Assembly: GCA_014359475.1 (NCBI GenBank)
Contig: JACIZI010000026.1
Location: forward strand, 1 to 59,466
Source of the DNA: Marinobacter sp.
Lineage (GTDB): Bacteria; Pseudomonadota; Gammaproteobacteria; Pseudomonadales; Oleiphilaceae
Length of the DNA: 59,466 nucleotides
Direction: 5' to 3'
Shown here: piece by piece, positions 47,566-57,997 of the stretch
Numbering within the stretch: the stretch's first letter is position 1
Layout: the number at the start of each line of letters is the position of its first letter
The notes under the pieces: model-generated
What the model was told of the DNA's origin: nothing
Database searches by the model: none
The model's input: the letters and a program-made list of their open reading frames with translations, nothing else
Made by a program: the position numbers and the translations under genes

Positions 47566-48327
47566 TTACTGGTCTTTGGGCATGGGCCCGAACCACTTTT
47601 CATAAATCTTCTTGTAGGTTCCGTCGTCCCTGATGGATGCCAGTGCCCCATTGACCTCGTCTACCCACTCACTGCCCTGTTTCAGAGCTATGCCATACTG
47701 CTGGCCTTCATACAGAGGGCCCACGGTTTTTACCTTGCCCTCCCCCTTGGTGCGCGCAAAGTAGCCCACGTTAGGTGCATCGTAGAACACCGCATCCACG
47801 GCTCCGGACATCAGCGCCATGTACATATCGGAGCTCCCCGGGTACGGCGTGACACCGTCGCCGTCCTCAAGGTTCTTCACCAGGAAGTCGTAGCTGGTAC
47901 TGCCGATCTTGGTGCCGATTTTCTTACCCTCGAGATCATCCAGTTCCTCCACCTGAGCATTGCTGTTGCGAACCAGAATCCGGAGACCGGAGTCGTAGTA
48001 AGGGTCGGAGAAGTCGACGATCTGCTCGCGCTCCTCGGTGATGGTAATGCCGGCGATGGCAATGTCCACGTTGCCGGTCTGCAGGGCCGGGATGATTCCA
48101 TTGAAGTCCATGGTCTTCAGGTCGTACTCGAAGCCTGCCCGCTCCGCTACTTCGGCAATGATTTCCATGTCAAAACCGATCATTTCGCCGGTTTTCTGGT
48201 CCATCATTTCAAAAGGAACAAAGCTGGGATCGGTTACTACACGCAGCGTTTCTGCGGATGCGGCGCTGGCGGCCGCCAGCGAGAGGGAAAGTGCAACACC
48301 GAGTGATTTGAACCAGTTGGTCTTCAT
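47566..48327 (-). CDS. glnH: Polar amino acid ABC transporter, binding protein
   Basis: The 253-residue protein has a signal peptide (cleavage about ASA-ETL) and a family-3 solute-binding domain: FVPFEMMDQKTGEMIGFDME, AIAGITITEEREQIVDFSDPYY and GTKIGSTSYDFL. It is closest by eye to glutamine-type GlnH. The start codon is only 38 bp from a TIR element, so its promoter must lie in or overlap that element. Ligand specificity is not certain. Confidence 0.88.
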   Translation of the reverse strand: MKTNWFKSLGVALSLSLAAASAASAETLRVVTDPSFVPFEMMDQKTGEMIGFDMEIIAEVAERAGFEYDLKTMDFNGIIPALQTGNVDIAIAGITITEEREQIVDFSDPYYDSGLRILVRNSNAQVEELDDLEGKKIGTKIGSTSYDFLVKNLEDGDGVTPYPGSSDMYMALMSGAVDAVFYDAPNVGYFARTKGEGKVKTVGPLYEGQQYGIALKQGSEWVDEVNGALASIRDDGTYKKIYEKWFGPMPKDQ

Positions 48328-48364
48328 AGCAACTCCTGTGTTAAAAAAGGTAACAAAGAAAAGT

Positions 48365-48541
48365 CTAGCAGCCTGTCGGACTTAAGCAATCTTAAGTAAT
48401 TGTCGCGAGCAAGGTGGGAAGGCGAGCGCAGGTTTTCTGGGTGTTGAGGTGCATAGTAGTTCTATGCAACGAAAAACCGGGGGATGTGAGCCGTTTTCCC
48501 ACCGGCGCAGTCGATTAGCCTTAAGTCCGACAGGCTGCCAG
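48365..48541 (+). repeat. TIR element, copy 3, upstream of glnH
   Basis: The core 48369-48537 is 169 bp, flanked by CTAG (48365-48368) and CCAG (48538-48541). It matches copy 2 in the same orientation, except for a tandem duplication of about 10 bp, CTTAAGCAAT-CTTAAGTAAT, at its left end. The left end faces glnH. Copies 1 and 2 also turn this end toward a start codon. Confidence 0.85.
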
Positions 48542-48600
48542 ACCAGGATCCGGTGATTTGCAGGGAAACAGCAAAAGGGGGGCAACTTCGTGGAAGCGGC

Positions 48601-48628
48601 GTGGTGCCGGCCATTAAGCCGGTACCAC
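48601..48628 (-). terminator. Hairpin downstream of metF
   Basis: GTGGTGCCGGC pairs with GCCGGTACCAC with one mismatch around a 6-nt loop, 17 bp past the metF stop on the minus strand. No strong T-run follows, so this is a modest candidate. Confidence 0.35.
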
Positions 48629-48644
48629 TCGTTGCAGGTCGGGG

Positions 48645-49514
48645 TCAGAAGGCGATCTTCTTCTGGTCGTCCAGCCCCAGGTTTTTCCAGACTGCCAGGC
48701 TGGCCTCCGCCTGATTCAGGGTGTAGAAATGCAGTCCCGGGGCCCCTGCTGACAGAAGCTTCTCGCACATGCGGGTGACCACTTCCTCGCCGAACTTGCG
48801 GATCGACTCGGAGTCATCTCCGTAGGCTTCCAGCTGCTTACGGATCCAGCGGGGAATTTCGGCACCGCACATGTCCGAGAATCGCACCAGATTGGTGAAG
48901 TTGACGATCGGCATGATGCCGGGCACCACCGGAATAGTGATGTTCATCTTCTCCAGCCGGTCGATGAAATAGAAGTAGCTGTCCGCATTAAAGAAGTACT
49001 GGGTGATGGCGCTGTTGGCACCCGCCTGAACCTTGCGGGCAAAGTTCTTCAGGTCTTCCTCGGCATTGCGGGCCTGGGGGTGGAATTCCGGGTAGGCGGC
49101 CACTTCCAGGTTGAAGGTATCGCCGGTGCGTTCGCGGATGAACTCCACCAGCTCGTTGGCATAGCGAAGCTCTCCGGCCGCCCCCATACCGGACGGCATG
49201 TCGCCGCGCAGGGCGACAATCCGGTTGATGCCGCTTTTCTGGTAGACATCCAGCAATTCACCGATGGCCTCACGGGTGCCGCCCACACACGACAGGTGCG
49301 GGGCGGTGGAGATTCCCTGCTTGTGCAGCCCGAGAACCGTCTCAATCGTCCGGTCCCGGGTTGAGCCTCCTGCACCGAAAGTGACCGAGAAAAAATCGGG
49401 GTTCACTTCCGCCAACCGGTCTCGCACCTTCTGCAGTTTTTCCTTGCCCTTGTCGGTCTTGGGCGGGAAAAACTCGAAGCTGAACCGGCGTTTGAACTGT
49501 TTTTGCGATTCCAT
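48645..49514 (-). CDS. metF: Methylenetetrahydrofolate reductase
   Basis: MetF reduces 5,10-methylene-THF to 5-methyl-THF for methionine synthesis. The 289-residue protein is a single TIM-barrel domain with FEFFPPKTDKG near the start, SVTFGAGGSTRD and the PGIMPI and CGAEIPRWI segments. It is 12 bp after ahcY on the same strand, the third enzyme of the metK-ahcY-metF operon. Confidence 0.95.
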   Translation of the reverse strand: MESQKQFKRRFSFEFFPPKTDKGKEKLQKVRDRLAEVNPDFFSVTFGAGGSTRDRTIETVLGLHKQGISTAPHLSCVGGTREAIGELLDVYQKSGINRIVALRGDMPSGMGAAGELRYANELVEFIRERTGDTFNLEVAAYPEFHPQARNAEEDLKNFARKVQAGANSAITQYFFNADSYFYFIDRLEKMNITIPVVPGIMPIVNFTNLVRFSDMCGAEIPRWIRKQLEAYGDDSESIRKFGEEVVTRMCEKLLSAGAPGLHFYTLNQAEASLAVWKNLGLDDQKKIAF

Positions 49515-49526
49515 GGGTCCGTCCGA

Positions 49527-50921
49527 TCAGTACTTGTAGCTTTCCGGCTTGTACGGGCCTTCCACCGGTACACCGATATACTGGGCCTGCTCCGGTGTCA
49601 TTTTGGTGATCACACCACCGAAACCTTCCACCATGGCCCGGGCCACCTCTTCGTCCAGCTGCTTGGGCAGTACCTGAACGTAGATGCCCTTGGCCCGCGC
49701 GTCTTCCGGCAGGTCCGCGAACTTGCGCTCGAACAGGTGCATCTGGGCCAGTACCTGGTTGGCGAAGGAGCCGTCCATGATCCGCGACGGATGGCCGGTG
49801 GCGTTACCCAGGTTCACCAGGCGACCTTCGGACAGCAGAATCAGGTGGTCGTTGGCGGCCTTGTCACGGTAAACCACGTGTACCTGCGGCTTCACCTCGT
49901 CCCATTCCCAGTGCTTGCGCATGTACACGGTATCGATCTCGTTGTCGAAGTGACCGATGTTGCATACGATTGCGCCGTTCTTCAGCGCCTTCAGCATATT
50001 GGAATCACAGACATTGACGTTGCCGGTGGTGGTCACCAGCAGGTCGGTGGTGCCCAGCAGTTCCTTGTCTACGCTGGCCTCGGTGCCGGTATTCACCCCG
50101 TCAAGGTACGGCGAAACCACCTCGAAGCCATCCATGCAGGCCTGCATGGCACAGATCGGATCCGCTTCGGTTACCTTCACGATCATGCCTTCCTGGCGCA
50201 GGGATGCCGCAGAACCCTTGCCCACATCACCGTAGCCGATGACCAGGGCTTTCTTGCCCGCCAGCAGGTGGTCAGTGGCGCGCTTGATGGCATCGTTCAG
50301 GCTGTGGCGACAGCCGTACTTGTTGTCGTTCTTGGACTTGGTGACCGAATCATTCACGTTGATGGCCGGCACCTTCAGGGTGCCGTCACGCATCATTTCC
50401 TGCAGACGGTGCACACCGGTGGTGGTTTCCTCGGTCACGCCGTGGCAGTTGGCCAGCACTTCCGGATACTTCTCGTGCAGCAGCGCGGTCAGGTCGCCAC
50501 CGTCGTCCAGAATCATGTTCGGTTCCCAGCCGTCCACGTCGGCACCGACAGTGCGCTCCAGGCACCAGTCGTATTCCTCGTCGGTTTCACCCTTCCAGGC
50601 AAAGACCGGAATGCCCCGGGCCGCGACGGCTGCAGCGGCCTGATCCTGGGTGGAGAAGATGTTGCACGAAGACCAGCGCACCTGCGCACCCAGCTCGATC
50701 AGGGTCTCAATCAGCACCGCAGTCTGAATGGTCATGTGGATGCAGCCCATGATGTTGGCGCCCTTCAGCGGCTGCTCAGAGCGGTATTTCTCCCGGAGCT
50801 TCATCAGCGCAGGCATCTCGCCTTCGGCAATATTGATTTCCTTGCGACCCCAGTCGGCCAGGGAAATATCACGGACCTTGTAGTCCTCGAAGTTGCTCAG
50901 TTTTTCAGCCGGAGTGCTCAT
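49527..50921 (-). CDS. ahcY: S-adenosylhomocysteine hydrolase
   Basis: AhcY splits S-adenosylhomocysteine to homocysteine and adenosine, removing a strong methyltransferase inhibitor. The 464-residue NAD enzyme has [50 protein letters not shown] and the C-terminal [12 protein letters not shown]-rich inverted repeat lies in the 108 bp between it and metK. No SAH riboswitch is apparent in that gap. Confidence 0.97.
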   Translation of the reverse strand: MSTPAEKLSNFEDYKVRDISLADWGRKEINIAEGEMPALMKLREKYRSEQPLKGANIMGCIHMTIQTAVLIETLIELGAQVRWSSCNIFSTQDQAAAAVAARGIPVFAWKGETDEEYDWCLERTVGADVDGWEPNMILDDGGDLTALLHEKYPEVLANCHGVTEETTTGVHRLQEMMRDGTLKVPAINVNDSVTKSKNDNKYGCRHSLNDAIKRATDHLLAGKKALVIGYGDVGKGSAASLRQEGMIVKVTEADPICAMQACMDGFEVVSPYLDGVNTGTEASVDKELLGTTDLLVTTTGNVNVCDSNMLKALKNGAIVCNIGHFDNEIDTVYMRKHWEWDEVKPQVHVVYRDKAANDHLILLSEGRLVNLGNATGHPSRIMDGSFANQVLAQMHLFERKFADLPEDARAKGIYVQVLPKQLDEEVARAMVEGFGGVITKMTPEQAQYIGVPVEGPYKPESYKY

Positions 50922-50951
50922 GGTGTTCTCCTGTATCTAGGGATTCTTTTG

Positions 50952-51019
50952 GCCGCGGAAACCGCGGAAGGACGCGGAAAACAGAAATTAAAGTCTTTTC
51001 TTCCGCGTTTTTCCGCGGC
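50952..51019. repeat. GC-rich inverted repeat between metK and ahcY
   Basis: The first 29 bases, built on GCCGCGGAAACCGCGG, are identical to the left end of the repeat at 56561. The right end TTCCGCGGC (51011-51019) closes the inverted repeat. It lies between two genes of the same operon and could form an intercistronic hairpin in their mRNA. Confidence 0.7.
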
Positions 51020-51029
51020 AATTAAGGCT

Positions 51030-52220
51030 TTAAACGCCCGCCGCGTCTTTCAGGGCTGCGGCGCGGTCGGTTTTTTCCCAGGGGAAGGCGGTAAAGGTCT
51101 TGCCTCCCACTGTCATTTCAAACGGCTCGCGGCCGAAGTGGCCGTAAGCTGCGGTGTGCTGGTACATCGGGTGCAGCAGGTCGAGCATGTTGGTGATGGC
51201 ATAGGGCCGCAGGTCGAAGTGCTGGCGGATCAATTCGATGATCTTGTTGTCGGCCAGCTTGCCGGTTCCGAAGGTATTTACGGAGATTGAGGTCGGTTGG
51301 GCCACGCCGATGGCGTAGGACACCTGAATCTCGCATTTCTCGGCCAGGCCGGCGGCGACGATGTTTTTGGCCACATAGCGACCGGCGTAGGCAGCCGACC
51401 GGTCAACCTTGGAAGGATCCTTGCCGGAGAAAGCGCCGCCACCGTGGCGGGCCATGCCGCCGTAGGTGTCGACGATGATTTTGCGGCCGGTCAGGCCACA
51501 GTCACCCACCGGGCCGCCGATCACAAACTTGCCCGTCGGGTTGATGTGGAACCGGGTGTCACTGTGCAGCAGGTTGGCCGGCAGCACGTTCTTGACGATC
51601 AGCTCCATGACCGCCTCTTTCAGATCCTCCTGGGTGACATCTTCATCGTGCTGGGTGGACAGCACCACAGCGTCGATGCCCACCACCTGGCCGTTCTCGT
51701 AGCGGCAGGTGACCTGGCTCTTGGCGTCCGGGCGCAGCCAGGGCAGCAGGCCGCTCTTGCGGGCTTCCGCCTGGCGTTCCACCAGGCGATGCGCAAAAGT
51801 GATCGGCGCGGGCATCAGTACTTCGGTCTCGTTGCTGGCGTAGCCGAACATCAGACCCTGGTCGCCGGCTCCCTGATCCTCGGGTTTCTTGCGGTCGACA
51901 CCCTGTGCAATGTCCACCGACTGCTTGCCGATAATGTTGATGATGCCGCAGGTGTCGCCGTCGTAGCCGACATCAGAAGAGGTGTAGCCCACGTCCTTGA
52001 TCACACCCCGCACCAGATCTTCGAGATCCACCCAGGCATTGGTGGTTATTTCACCGCCGACAATGGCCACACCGGTTTTTACCATGGTTTCGCAGGCAAC
52101 CCGTGCGTGGGGGTCGTCGGTCAGGATGGCATCCAGTACCGCATCTGAAATACGGTCTGCGAGTTTGTCCGGGTGGCCCTCGGACACAGACTCGGAGGTG
52201 AAGATACTGTAGTCAGACAT
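51030..52220 (-). CDS. metK: S-adenosylmethionine synthetase
   Basis: MetK makes S-adenosylmethionine from methionine and ATP. The 396-residue protein has [62 protein letters not shown], all family signatures. AGAGGAGCA precedes the ATG. A SahR-type operator lies 94 bp upstream of the start (52314-52331). Confidence 0.97.
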   Translation of the reverse strand: MSDYSIFTSESVSEGHPDKLADRISDAVLDAILTDDPHARVACETMVKTGVAIVGGEITTNAWVDLEDLVRGVIKDVGYTSSDVGYDGDTCGIINIIGKQSVDIAQGVDRKKPEDQGAGDQGLMFGYASNETEVLMPAPITFAHRLVERQAEARKSGLLPWLRPDAKSQVTCRYENGQVVGIDAVVLSTQHDEDVTQEDLKEAVMELIVKNVLPANLLHSDTRFHINPTGKFVIGGPVGDCGLTGRKIIVDTYGGMARHGGGAFSGKDPSKVDRSAAYAGRYVAKNIVAAGLAEKCEIQVSYAIGVAQPTSISVNTFGTGKLADNKIIELIRQHFDLRPYAITNMLDLLHPMYQHTAAYGHFGREPFEMTVGGKTFTAFPWEKTDRAAALKDAAGV

Positions 52221-52313
52221 AATCGTGCTCCTCTCTGAGCGTTCTCGAATTCGGACCGGCGGGGCCGGTGTTGTTTTGGTTCAGTCACGGATACGTAATA
52301 ATACGTACATCTG

Positions 52314-52331
52314 TATCAAAAAACTTTGATA
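52314..52331. promoter_or_regulatory. SahR-type operator upstream of metK
   Basis: TATCAA-AAAACT-TTGATA is a 6-6-6 inverted repeat between sahR and metK. The same half-sites and spacing recur at 53381-53398 upstream of sahR. A second symmetric sequence, TACGTAATAATACGTA (52292-52307), lies next to it on the metK side. On location alone the regulator is most likely the ArsR-methyltransferase protein. Confidence 0.7.
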
Positions 52332-52341
52332 TTCGTTTTGC

Positions 52342-53337
52342 TCAGGCATCCGCTGTCTTCCAGAACTCGCGGACCTGGACCTGGAAGCCGTTACGCAGGC
52401 CGATAAACAGTTGTTCACCGGCTTTCAGGCCCGCATCCGTCGCCCAGGCAGTCAATTCTTCCGGCTCAAAACCCAGCCACAGGTCGCCGCAGTTTTCCCT
52501 GGCCCAGTCCTGATCATGGCTGCACAGGTCACTGATCATCAGGCAGGCATCGTTGTTCATCAGCGCCGAGGCATCCAGGAAAATATCTGCCGGGCTGGGT
52601 ACATGGTGCAACACCATATTGGCCACCACCAGATCAAAGGCATCGCCTCTGGCCAGCAAGTTATCGGTCACACCTTCAATCAGATCGACATTGGTCAGTC
52701 TCTGGTCGATGCAGTTGCGACTGGCCTTGGTCAGCATGTCCCGGGAGTTGTCCAGGGCAACCACGTGCTCGCCAACCTCCGCCAGCACCGGCAGGAATGC
52801 GCCTTCTCCCGGGCCGATTTCCAGCACTGATGGCCATTTGCGTCCTTTCGCCCGGCCACGCAACAGGTTTGCAACGGGTTCCGCATACAGGTCAAAGGCT
52901 GCAATCAGTTCCTGCTGTTCCCGGAATTTTTCGGCGTGGCGGGCGAAAAACGCCCGGGACTGTTCGGCTCGCTGGGCCCGGATGGCATCAATGCGTTCCT
53001 GCAGATGTGCCGGCAGGGTAGAACAATCCACCAGCTCAAAAATCTGCCGCGCGGCCCGGTCCTCCAGTCGGTTGCTGCCCAGGTTCAGGCGCCGCCGGTA
53101 GAAAATGGCGTTTCCTTCCCTTTGGGGTTCCAGCAATCCCGCCTTGTGCAGCACCTTCAGGTGGTGGCTCATGCCGGACTGACGCATGTCGAACATCTGG
53201 CTCAGTTCCAGGACCCCGAAGGTGTCCCGCCGCAGCACACGCAGAATCTCCAGGCGTAACGGATCACCACTGGCCTTGTAGATGGGGGCCAGTGTTTCCG
53301 GTGCTGCCTGATCTGTGGGGGCGGTCAGTGAGCTCAT
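52342..53337 (-). CDS. sahR: SahR-type ArsR regulator fused to a SAM-methyltransferase domain
   Basis: The 331-residue protein has an ArsR-type winged HTH (LRVLRRDTFGVLELSQMFDMRQSGMSHHLKVL segment, about 30-65) followed by a class I methyltransferase-like domain (VLEIGPGEGAFLPVLAEVG, VVANMVLHHVPSP). This fusion, next to metK and ahcY, is the SahR regulator that responds to S-adenosylhomocysteine in Proteobacteria. The ATG at 53337 is preferred; a TTG at 53370 would add 11 residues. Operators flank the gene on both sides. Confidence 0.85.
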   Translation of the reverse strand: MSSLTAPTDQAAPETLAPIYKASGDPLRLEILRVLRRDTFGVLELSQMFDMRQSGMSHHLKVLHKAGLLEPQREGNAIFYRRRLNLGSNRLEDRAARQIFELVDCSTLPAHLQERIDAIRAQRAEQSRAFFARHAEKFREQQELIAAFDLYAEPVANLLRGRAKGRKWPSVLEIGPGEGAFLPVLAEVGEHVVALDNSRDMLTKASRNCIDQRLTNVDLIEGVTDNLLARGDAFDLVVANMVLHHVPSPADIFLDASALMNNDACLMISDLCSHDQDWARENCGDLWLGFEPEELTAWATDAGLKAGEQLFIGLRNGFQVQVREFWKTADA

Positions 53338-53379
53338 GGAAATGGAGTTTAGGCGGGTTGGGATGGTCAATCAATATAC

Positions 53380-53399
53380 ATATCAAAAAAAATTGATAT
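53380..53399. promoter_or_regulatory. SahR-type operator upstream of sahR
   Basis: ATATCAA-AAAAAA-TTGATAT is a perfect inverted repeat between divergent sahR and tktA. It is 42 bp from the sahR ATG and about 119 bp from the tktA ATG, so autoregulation is more likely than control of tktA. Confidence 0.7.
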
Positions 53400-53517
53400 A
53401 GATTCAGGGTGAAGCTTGATTTGCCCCGGGGGTAACTAATCGGCGAAAATACGCGCCTTCTTTTTAACCAGCTCGAGCAGCCGGATTCTTTTCCCGAAAA
53501 TTACTGGAGAATAGTCA

Positions 53518-55518
53518 ATGCCGTCCCGTAAAGATCTCGCCAACGCCATTCGCGCGCTGAGCATGGATGCGGTTCAGAAAGCCAAGTCCGGCCACCCGGG
53601 TGCGCCCATGGGTATGGCGGATATCGCCGAGGTGCTGTGGAATGATTACCTGAGACACAACCCGGCCAACCCGCAGTGGGCCAACCGTGACCGTTTCGTA
53701 CTTTCCAACGGCCACGGCTCCATGCTGCAGTATTCGCTGCTGCACCTGAGCGGGTATGACCTGAGCATTGACGACATCAAGAACTTCCGTCAGCTGCACT
53801 CGAAAACCCCGGGCCACCCCGAGTACGGTTACACTCCCGGGATCGAGACCACCACCGGTCCGCTGGGGCAGGGCATGGCCAACGCCGTGGGTTTTGCGAT
53901 TGCCGAGAAATCCCTGGCAGCACAGTTCAACCTGCCCGGGCATGAGATTGTTGACCACTACACCTATGCCTTTCTGGGGGACGGCTGTCTGATGGAGGGC
54001 ATATCCCATGAGGTATCGTCCCTGGCAGGCACCCTTGGGCTGGGCAAGCTCATCATGTTCTACGATGACAACGGCATCTCCATTGACGGGGAGGTGGATG
54101 GCTGGTTCACCGATGACACCCCGATGCGCTTTGAGTCCTACGGCTGGCAGGTGATTGCTGCCGTTGACGGCCACGATCCCGAAGCTGTGCGTGCGGCCAT
54201 TGAAGCCGGCCGCGCCAACAAGCGGCAGCCCACGCTGATCTGCTGCAAGACCATTATCGGCTTCGGCTCTCCCAATAAGCAGGGTACCGAAGCTTCCCAC
54301 GGTGCCGCGCTGGGTGAAGAGGAAGTCCAGTTGACCCGCAGGGAGCTGGGCTGGGAGCACGGGCCGTTCGAAGTGCCCTCTGAGATCTATGCCGGTTGGG
54401 ATGCCCGCGAGAAAGGCGCTGCCGCCCAGCAGGCCTGGGAAGAGAAGTTTGCGGCTTACGAAAAAGCCGAGCCGGCACTGGCTGCCGAATTCAAGCGTCG
54501 TATGGCGGGCGACCTGCCTGTCGACTTTGCCGAAAAGGCTCAGGCCTACGTTGAAGAATGTCAGGGAAAGGGTGAATCCATTGCTTCCCGCAAGGCTTCC
54601 CAGAACACCCTCAACGCCTACGGCCCGCTGTTGCCGGAACTGATGGGCGGCTCTGCCGACCTGGCCGCCTCCAACCTGACCCTCTGGTCTGACAGCAAGG
54701 GCCTGACCAGCGACGACGCCTCCGGCAACTACATCTATTACGGTGTACGGGAATTCGGTATGGCAGCCATCATGAACGGTATCGCACTGCACGGCGGTTT
54801 TGTGCCCTACGGTGCCACCTTCCTGATCTTTATGGAGTATTGTCGCAATGCCGTGCGCATGGCCGCGCTGATGAGGCAACGCTCCATTTTCGTGTTCACC
54901 CATGACTCCATCGGCCTGGGCGAGGACGGCCCCACCCACCAGCCGGTCGAACAACTGGCCAGCCTGCGTACCACGCCGAACATGAGCACCTGGCGCCCCG
55001 CGGATACCGTGGAAACCGCGGTTGCCTGGAAAGCCGCCCTGGAGCGTCAGGACGGGCCGACCGCCCTGGTTTTCTCGCGCCAGGGGCTGCCGCACCAGGA
55101 CCGTGATGCCAGCCAGCTGGCGGACATTGCCAAAGGCGGCTACATCCTGTCAGACAGCGAAGGTACACCGGAGCTGATTCTCATCGCCACCGGCGGCGAA
55201 GTGGGTATTGCCCAGGACGCCGCGGCGAAGCTGCGGGAGCAGGGCAAGGCCATACGGGTGGTTTCCATGCCCTCCACCGACGTGTTCGATGCCCAGAGTG
55301 CCGAGTACAGGCAAAAGGTACTGCCGCTGGAAATCACCAACCGCGTCGTGGTGGAAGCCAGCATCGCCGACTACTGGTACAAGTACGTTGGCCTGGACGG
55401 ACGGATTGTGGGTATGACCACCTTCGGTGAATCCGCGCCGGCCGGCGACCTGTTCAAGGAATTCGGCTTCACCGTCGAAAATATCCTGGAAGTGGCCGAC
55501 GAACTGCTGGATGCCTGA
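53518..55518 (+). CDS. tktA: Transketolase
   Basis: Transketolase moves two-carbon units in the pentose phosphate pathway and Calvin-type reactions. The 666-residue protein has [19 protein letters not shown], the ThDP motif [13 protein letters not shown] to [18 protein letters not shown] and [20 protein letters not shown] lies 8-9 bp before the ATG. It heads tktA-epd-pgk-fba, and epd follows within 7 bp. Confidence 0.97.
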   Translation: MPSRKDLANAIRALSMDAVQKAKSGHPGAPMGMADIAEVLWNDYLRHNPANPQWANRDRFVLSNGHGSMLQYSLLHLSGYDLSIDDIKNFRQLHSKTPGHPEYGYTPGIETTTGPLGQGMANAVGFAIAEKSLAAQFNLPGHEIVDHYTYAFLGDGCLMEGISHEVSSLAGTLGLGKLIMFYDDNGISIDGEVDGWFTDDTPMRFESYGWQVIAAVDGHDPEAVRAAIEAGRANKRQPTLICCKTIIGFGSPNKQGTEASHGAALGEEEVQLTRRELGWEHGPFEVPSEIYAGWDAREKGAAAQQAWEEKFAAYEKAEPALAAEFKRRMAGDLPVDFAEKAQAYVEECQGKGESIASRKASQNTLNAYGPLLPELMGGSADLAASNLTLWSDSKGLTSDDASGNYIYYGVREFGMAAIMNGIALHGGFVPYGATFLIFMEYCRNAVRMAALMRQRSIFVFTHDSIGLGEDGPTHQPVEQLASLRTTPNMSTWRPADTVETAVAWKAALERQDGPTALVFSRQGLPHQDRDASQLADIAKGGYILSDSEGTPELILIATGGEVGIAQDAAAKLREQGKAIRVVSMPSTDVFDAQSAEYRQKVLPLEITNRVVVEASIADYWYKYVGLDGRIVGMTTFGESAPAGDLFKEFGFTVENILEVADELLDA

Positions 55519-55525
55519 TGAGCTG

Positions 55526-56557
55526 ATGAGCAACGCCAAGCCTTTCCGGATAGCCATCAACGGGTACGGCCGTATCGGCCAGTGCGTGTTGCGGGCACTG
55601 TATGAGAACGGCTATCGCGACCAGCTTCAGGTGGTCGCGATCAACGAGTTGTCGGATATCGACACCATCGCCCACCTGACCCGCTATGACTCCACCCACG
55701 GGCGGTTTCAGGGCGCGGTGTCGGTTGATCAGGACTACCTGGTCGTCAATGGTGACCGCATCCGCGTGCTGCGCCATCCGGATCCGGCGGAGTTGCCCTG
55801 GCGACTGCTGGATATCGACCTGGTGCTGGAGTGTTCCGGCGCATACTCCGACCGGGCCACCGCTGAAAAGCACATTGAAGCGGGCGCCAGCCGCCTGCTT
55901 TTTTCCCAGCCGGGAGAGCCGGATGTGGATCGCACGGTGGTGTTCGGCATCAACGACAATGCCCTGAACCATGGTGATGTCATTGTTGCCGCCGGTTCCT
56001 GCACCACCAACTGCCTGGTGCCGGTGGTCAAAGTCCTGGATGACGCACTGGGCGTGGAGCAGGGCAGTACCACCACCATTCATGCGGCCATGAACGACCA
56101 GCCGGTGATCGACGCCTACCACCACCAGGACCTGCGGCGCACCCGCAGCGCACTGCACAACATCGTACCGGTGGACACCGGCCTGGCGCGCGGAGTGGAA
56201 CGGTTGCTCCCCCACATGGAAGGCCGCTTCAGCTCCGTCGCCATACGCGTGCCCACCCTGAACGTGTCTGCCATCGATATGGTGGTCAATGTACGCAAGG
56301 CCACGGATGTTGGTACGGTTAACCGGATTCTGGCGGACGCAGCCCGGGGATCCCTGAAAGGCATTCTTGGCTACACCGACGAACTGCTCGCCAGTTCCGA
56401 CTTCAACCACGACTCCCGCTCCGGCGTGGTCGACGGCGGCCAGACCAGAGTCACCGGCGGCACCATGGTCAAGGTATTGTGCTGGTTCGACAACGAATGG
56501 GGCTTCGCTAACCGCATGCTGGATGTGAGCAAGGTCTGGCTTGAGAGGACTGATTGA
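55526..56557 (+). CDS. epd: Erythrose-4-phosphate / glyceraldehyde-3-phosphate dehydrogenase
   Basis: The 343-residue NAD enzyme has INGYGRIGQ, the catalytic Cys C159 in SCTTNCLVP, and NDQPVIDAYHHQDLRRTRSA, which fits Epd better than GapA. It serves vitamin B6 synthesis and in some relatives also glycolytic flux. The ATG at 55526 is preferred; an in-frame ATG at 55511 would overlap tktA. A long inverted repeat separates it from pgk. Confidence 0.88.
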   Translation: MSNAKPFRIAINGYGRIGQCVLRALYENGYRDQLQVVAINELSDIDTIAHLTRYDSTHGRFQGAVSVDQDYLVVNGDRIRVLRHPDPAELPWRLLDIDLVLECSGAYSDRATAEKHIEAGASRLLFSQPGEPDVDRTVVFGINDNALNHGDVIVAAGSCTTNCLVPVVKVLDDALGVEQGSTTTIHAAMNDQPVIDAYHHQDLRRTRSALHNIVPVDTGLARGVERLLPHMEGRFSSVAIRVPTLNVSAIDMVVNVRKATDVGTVNRILADAARGSLKGILGYTDELLASSDFNHDSRSGVVDGGQTRVTGGTMVKVLCWFDNEWGFANRMLDVSKVWLERTD

Positions 56558-56560
56558 TTA

Positions 56561-56744
56561 GCCGCGGAAACCGCGGAAGGACGCGGAAAGTCGCGGAAAT
56601 AAAAGATGGAAAACATTTTAACCATGAAATGCACGAAAGAGTACGAAAGAAAAAACAAAGATATTTTTTAACGCCGTTAATCTTTTTTCGTGGCAAACAG
56701 TCTTTGTGGTTGTTTATTCCTCGTCCTTCCGCGGTTTCCGCGGC
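56561..56744. repeat. GC-rich inverted repeat element between epd and pgk
   Basis: A 184 bp element begins 4 bp after the epd stop. Its ends, 56561-56583 and 56722-56744, are perfect inverted repeats of 23 bp based on CCGCGGAAACCGCGG. The inside is A/T-rich with repeated ACGAAAG units and a partial inner palindrome. The left end equals that of the repeat at 50952. It fills most of the 224 bp epd-pgk gap and may hold the pgk promoter. Confidence 0.8.
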
Positions 56745-56781
56745 AAAATGCTTTTAACCCGTAGATAATGGAACTGTAACT

Positions 56782-57942
56782 ATGGCCATCAAGAAAATGA
56801 CTGACCTGGACCTCGCTGGCAAGCGGGTTCTGATTCGTGAAGACCTGAACGTACCGGTCAAAGGCGGCAAGGTAACCAGCGATGCCCGCATCCGTGCCTC
56901 GCTGCCCACCATCAAGGCAGCCAACGAGGCCGGAGCCAGCGTTATGCTGATGTCCCACCTCGGTCGCCCGGAAGAAGGCGTGTACGACGAGGCGGCCTCC
57001 ATGAAACCGGTGGCCGAGCACCTCAGCACCCTGCTGGGCCAGGAAGTGCGCCTGGTCAAGGACTACCTGGACGGCGTCGAAGTCAGCGACGGGGAGGTGG
57101 TGCTGTTCGAAAACGTCCGCTTCAACAAGGGCGAAAAGAAAGACGACGAAGCACTGTCCAGAAAGTACGCTGCCCTGTGCGACGTGTTCGTCATGGATGC
57201 CTTTGGCACCGCCCACCGCGCCCAGGCCTCCACCCACGGCGTGGCCAGATTCGCTCCCGAAGCCTGTGCAGGTCCCCTGCTGGCAGCAGAACTGGAAGCC
57301 CTCGGCAAAGCCCTGGACAACCCGGCCAAGCCCGTCGTCGCCATTGTCGGTGGCTCCAAAGTCTCCACTAAACTGGATGTTCTCAACGCCCTGGAAAAAG
57401 TCTGCGACCAGATCATCGTTGGCGGCGGCATCGCCAACACCTTCCTGGCCGCAGCCGGTCACCCGGTGGGCAAGTCCCTGTGCGAGCACGATCTGGTCGA
57501 CACCGCAAAAGACATCGCGTCCCGGGTCAGCATCCCCCTGCCGGTAGACGTTGTTGTTGCGTCTGAATTTTCAGAGACCGCCACCGCCACCGTCAAAAAC
57601 ATCTCCGACGTCACCGCCGACGACATGATCCTCGACGTCGGCCCCGAAACCGCCGGCGAATTCGCCCAACTGCTTAAAAACGCCAAAACCATCCTCTGGA
57701 ACGGCCCCGTCGGCGTCTTCGAATTCGACCAGTTCGGCAACGGCACCAAAGCCCTGGCCAACGCCATCGCCGAAAGCGACGCCTTCTCCCTGGCCGGTGG
57801 CGGCGATACTGTCGCCGCCGTTGACAAATACGGCGTAGCTGACAAGATCTCCTACATCTCAACCGGCGGCGGTGCCTTCCTGGAATTCGTGGAAGGCAAA
57901 ACCCTCCCGGCGGTAGCCGTATTGGAAGAACGAGGTAACTAA
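56782..57942 (+). CDS. pgk: Phosphoglycerate kinase
   Basis: Pgk interconverts 1,3-bisphosphoglycerate and 3-phosphoglycerate with ATP formation. The 386-residue protein has [67 protein letters not shown] and [13 protein letters not shown]. Length is normal. No pyruvate kinase gene lies between it and fba, unlike in some relatives; a structured non-coding element is there instead. Confidence 0.97.
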   Translation: MAIKKMTDLDLAGKRVLIREDLNVPVKGGKVTSDARIRASLPTIKAANEAGASVMLMSHLGRPEEGVYDEAASMKPVAEHLSTLLGQEVRLVKDYLDGVEVSDGEVVLFENVRFNKGEKKDDEALSRKYAALCDVFVMDAFGTAHRAQASTHGVARFAPEACAGPLLAAELEALGKALDNPAKPVVAIVGGSKVSTKLDVLNALEKVCDQIIVGGGIANTFLAAAGHPVGKSLCEHDLVDTAKDIASRVSIPLPVDVVVASEFSETATATVKNISDVTADDMILDVGPETAGEFAQLLKNAKTILWNGPVGVFEFDQFGNGTKALANAIAESDAFSLAGGGDTVAAVDKYGVADKISYISTGGGAFLEFVEGKTLPAVAVLEERGN

Positions 57943-57997
57943 ACCTCCGGCCGACAGTATTTGGCTGGAGTTATCGCAAAGGCAGAATCGCAAGGAG

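Noticed and set aside
50922-51029. SAH riboswitch before ahcY
   Set aside because: The gap contains only the GC-rich inverted repeat and no conserved SAH riboswitch core was seen. Control by SahR explains the operon better.
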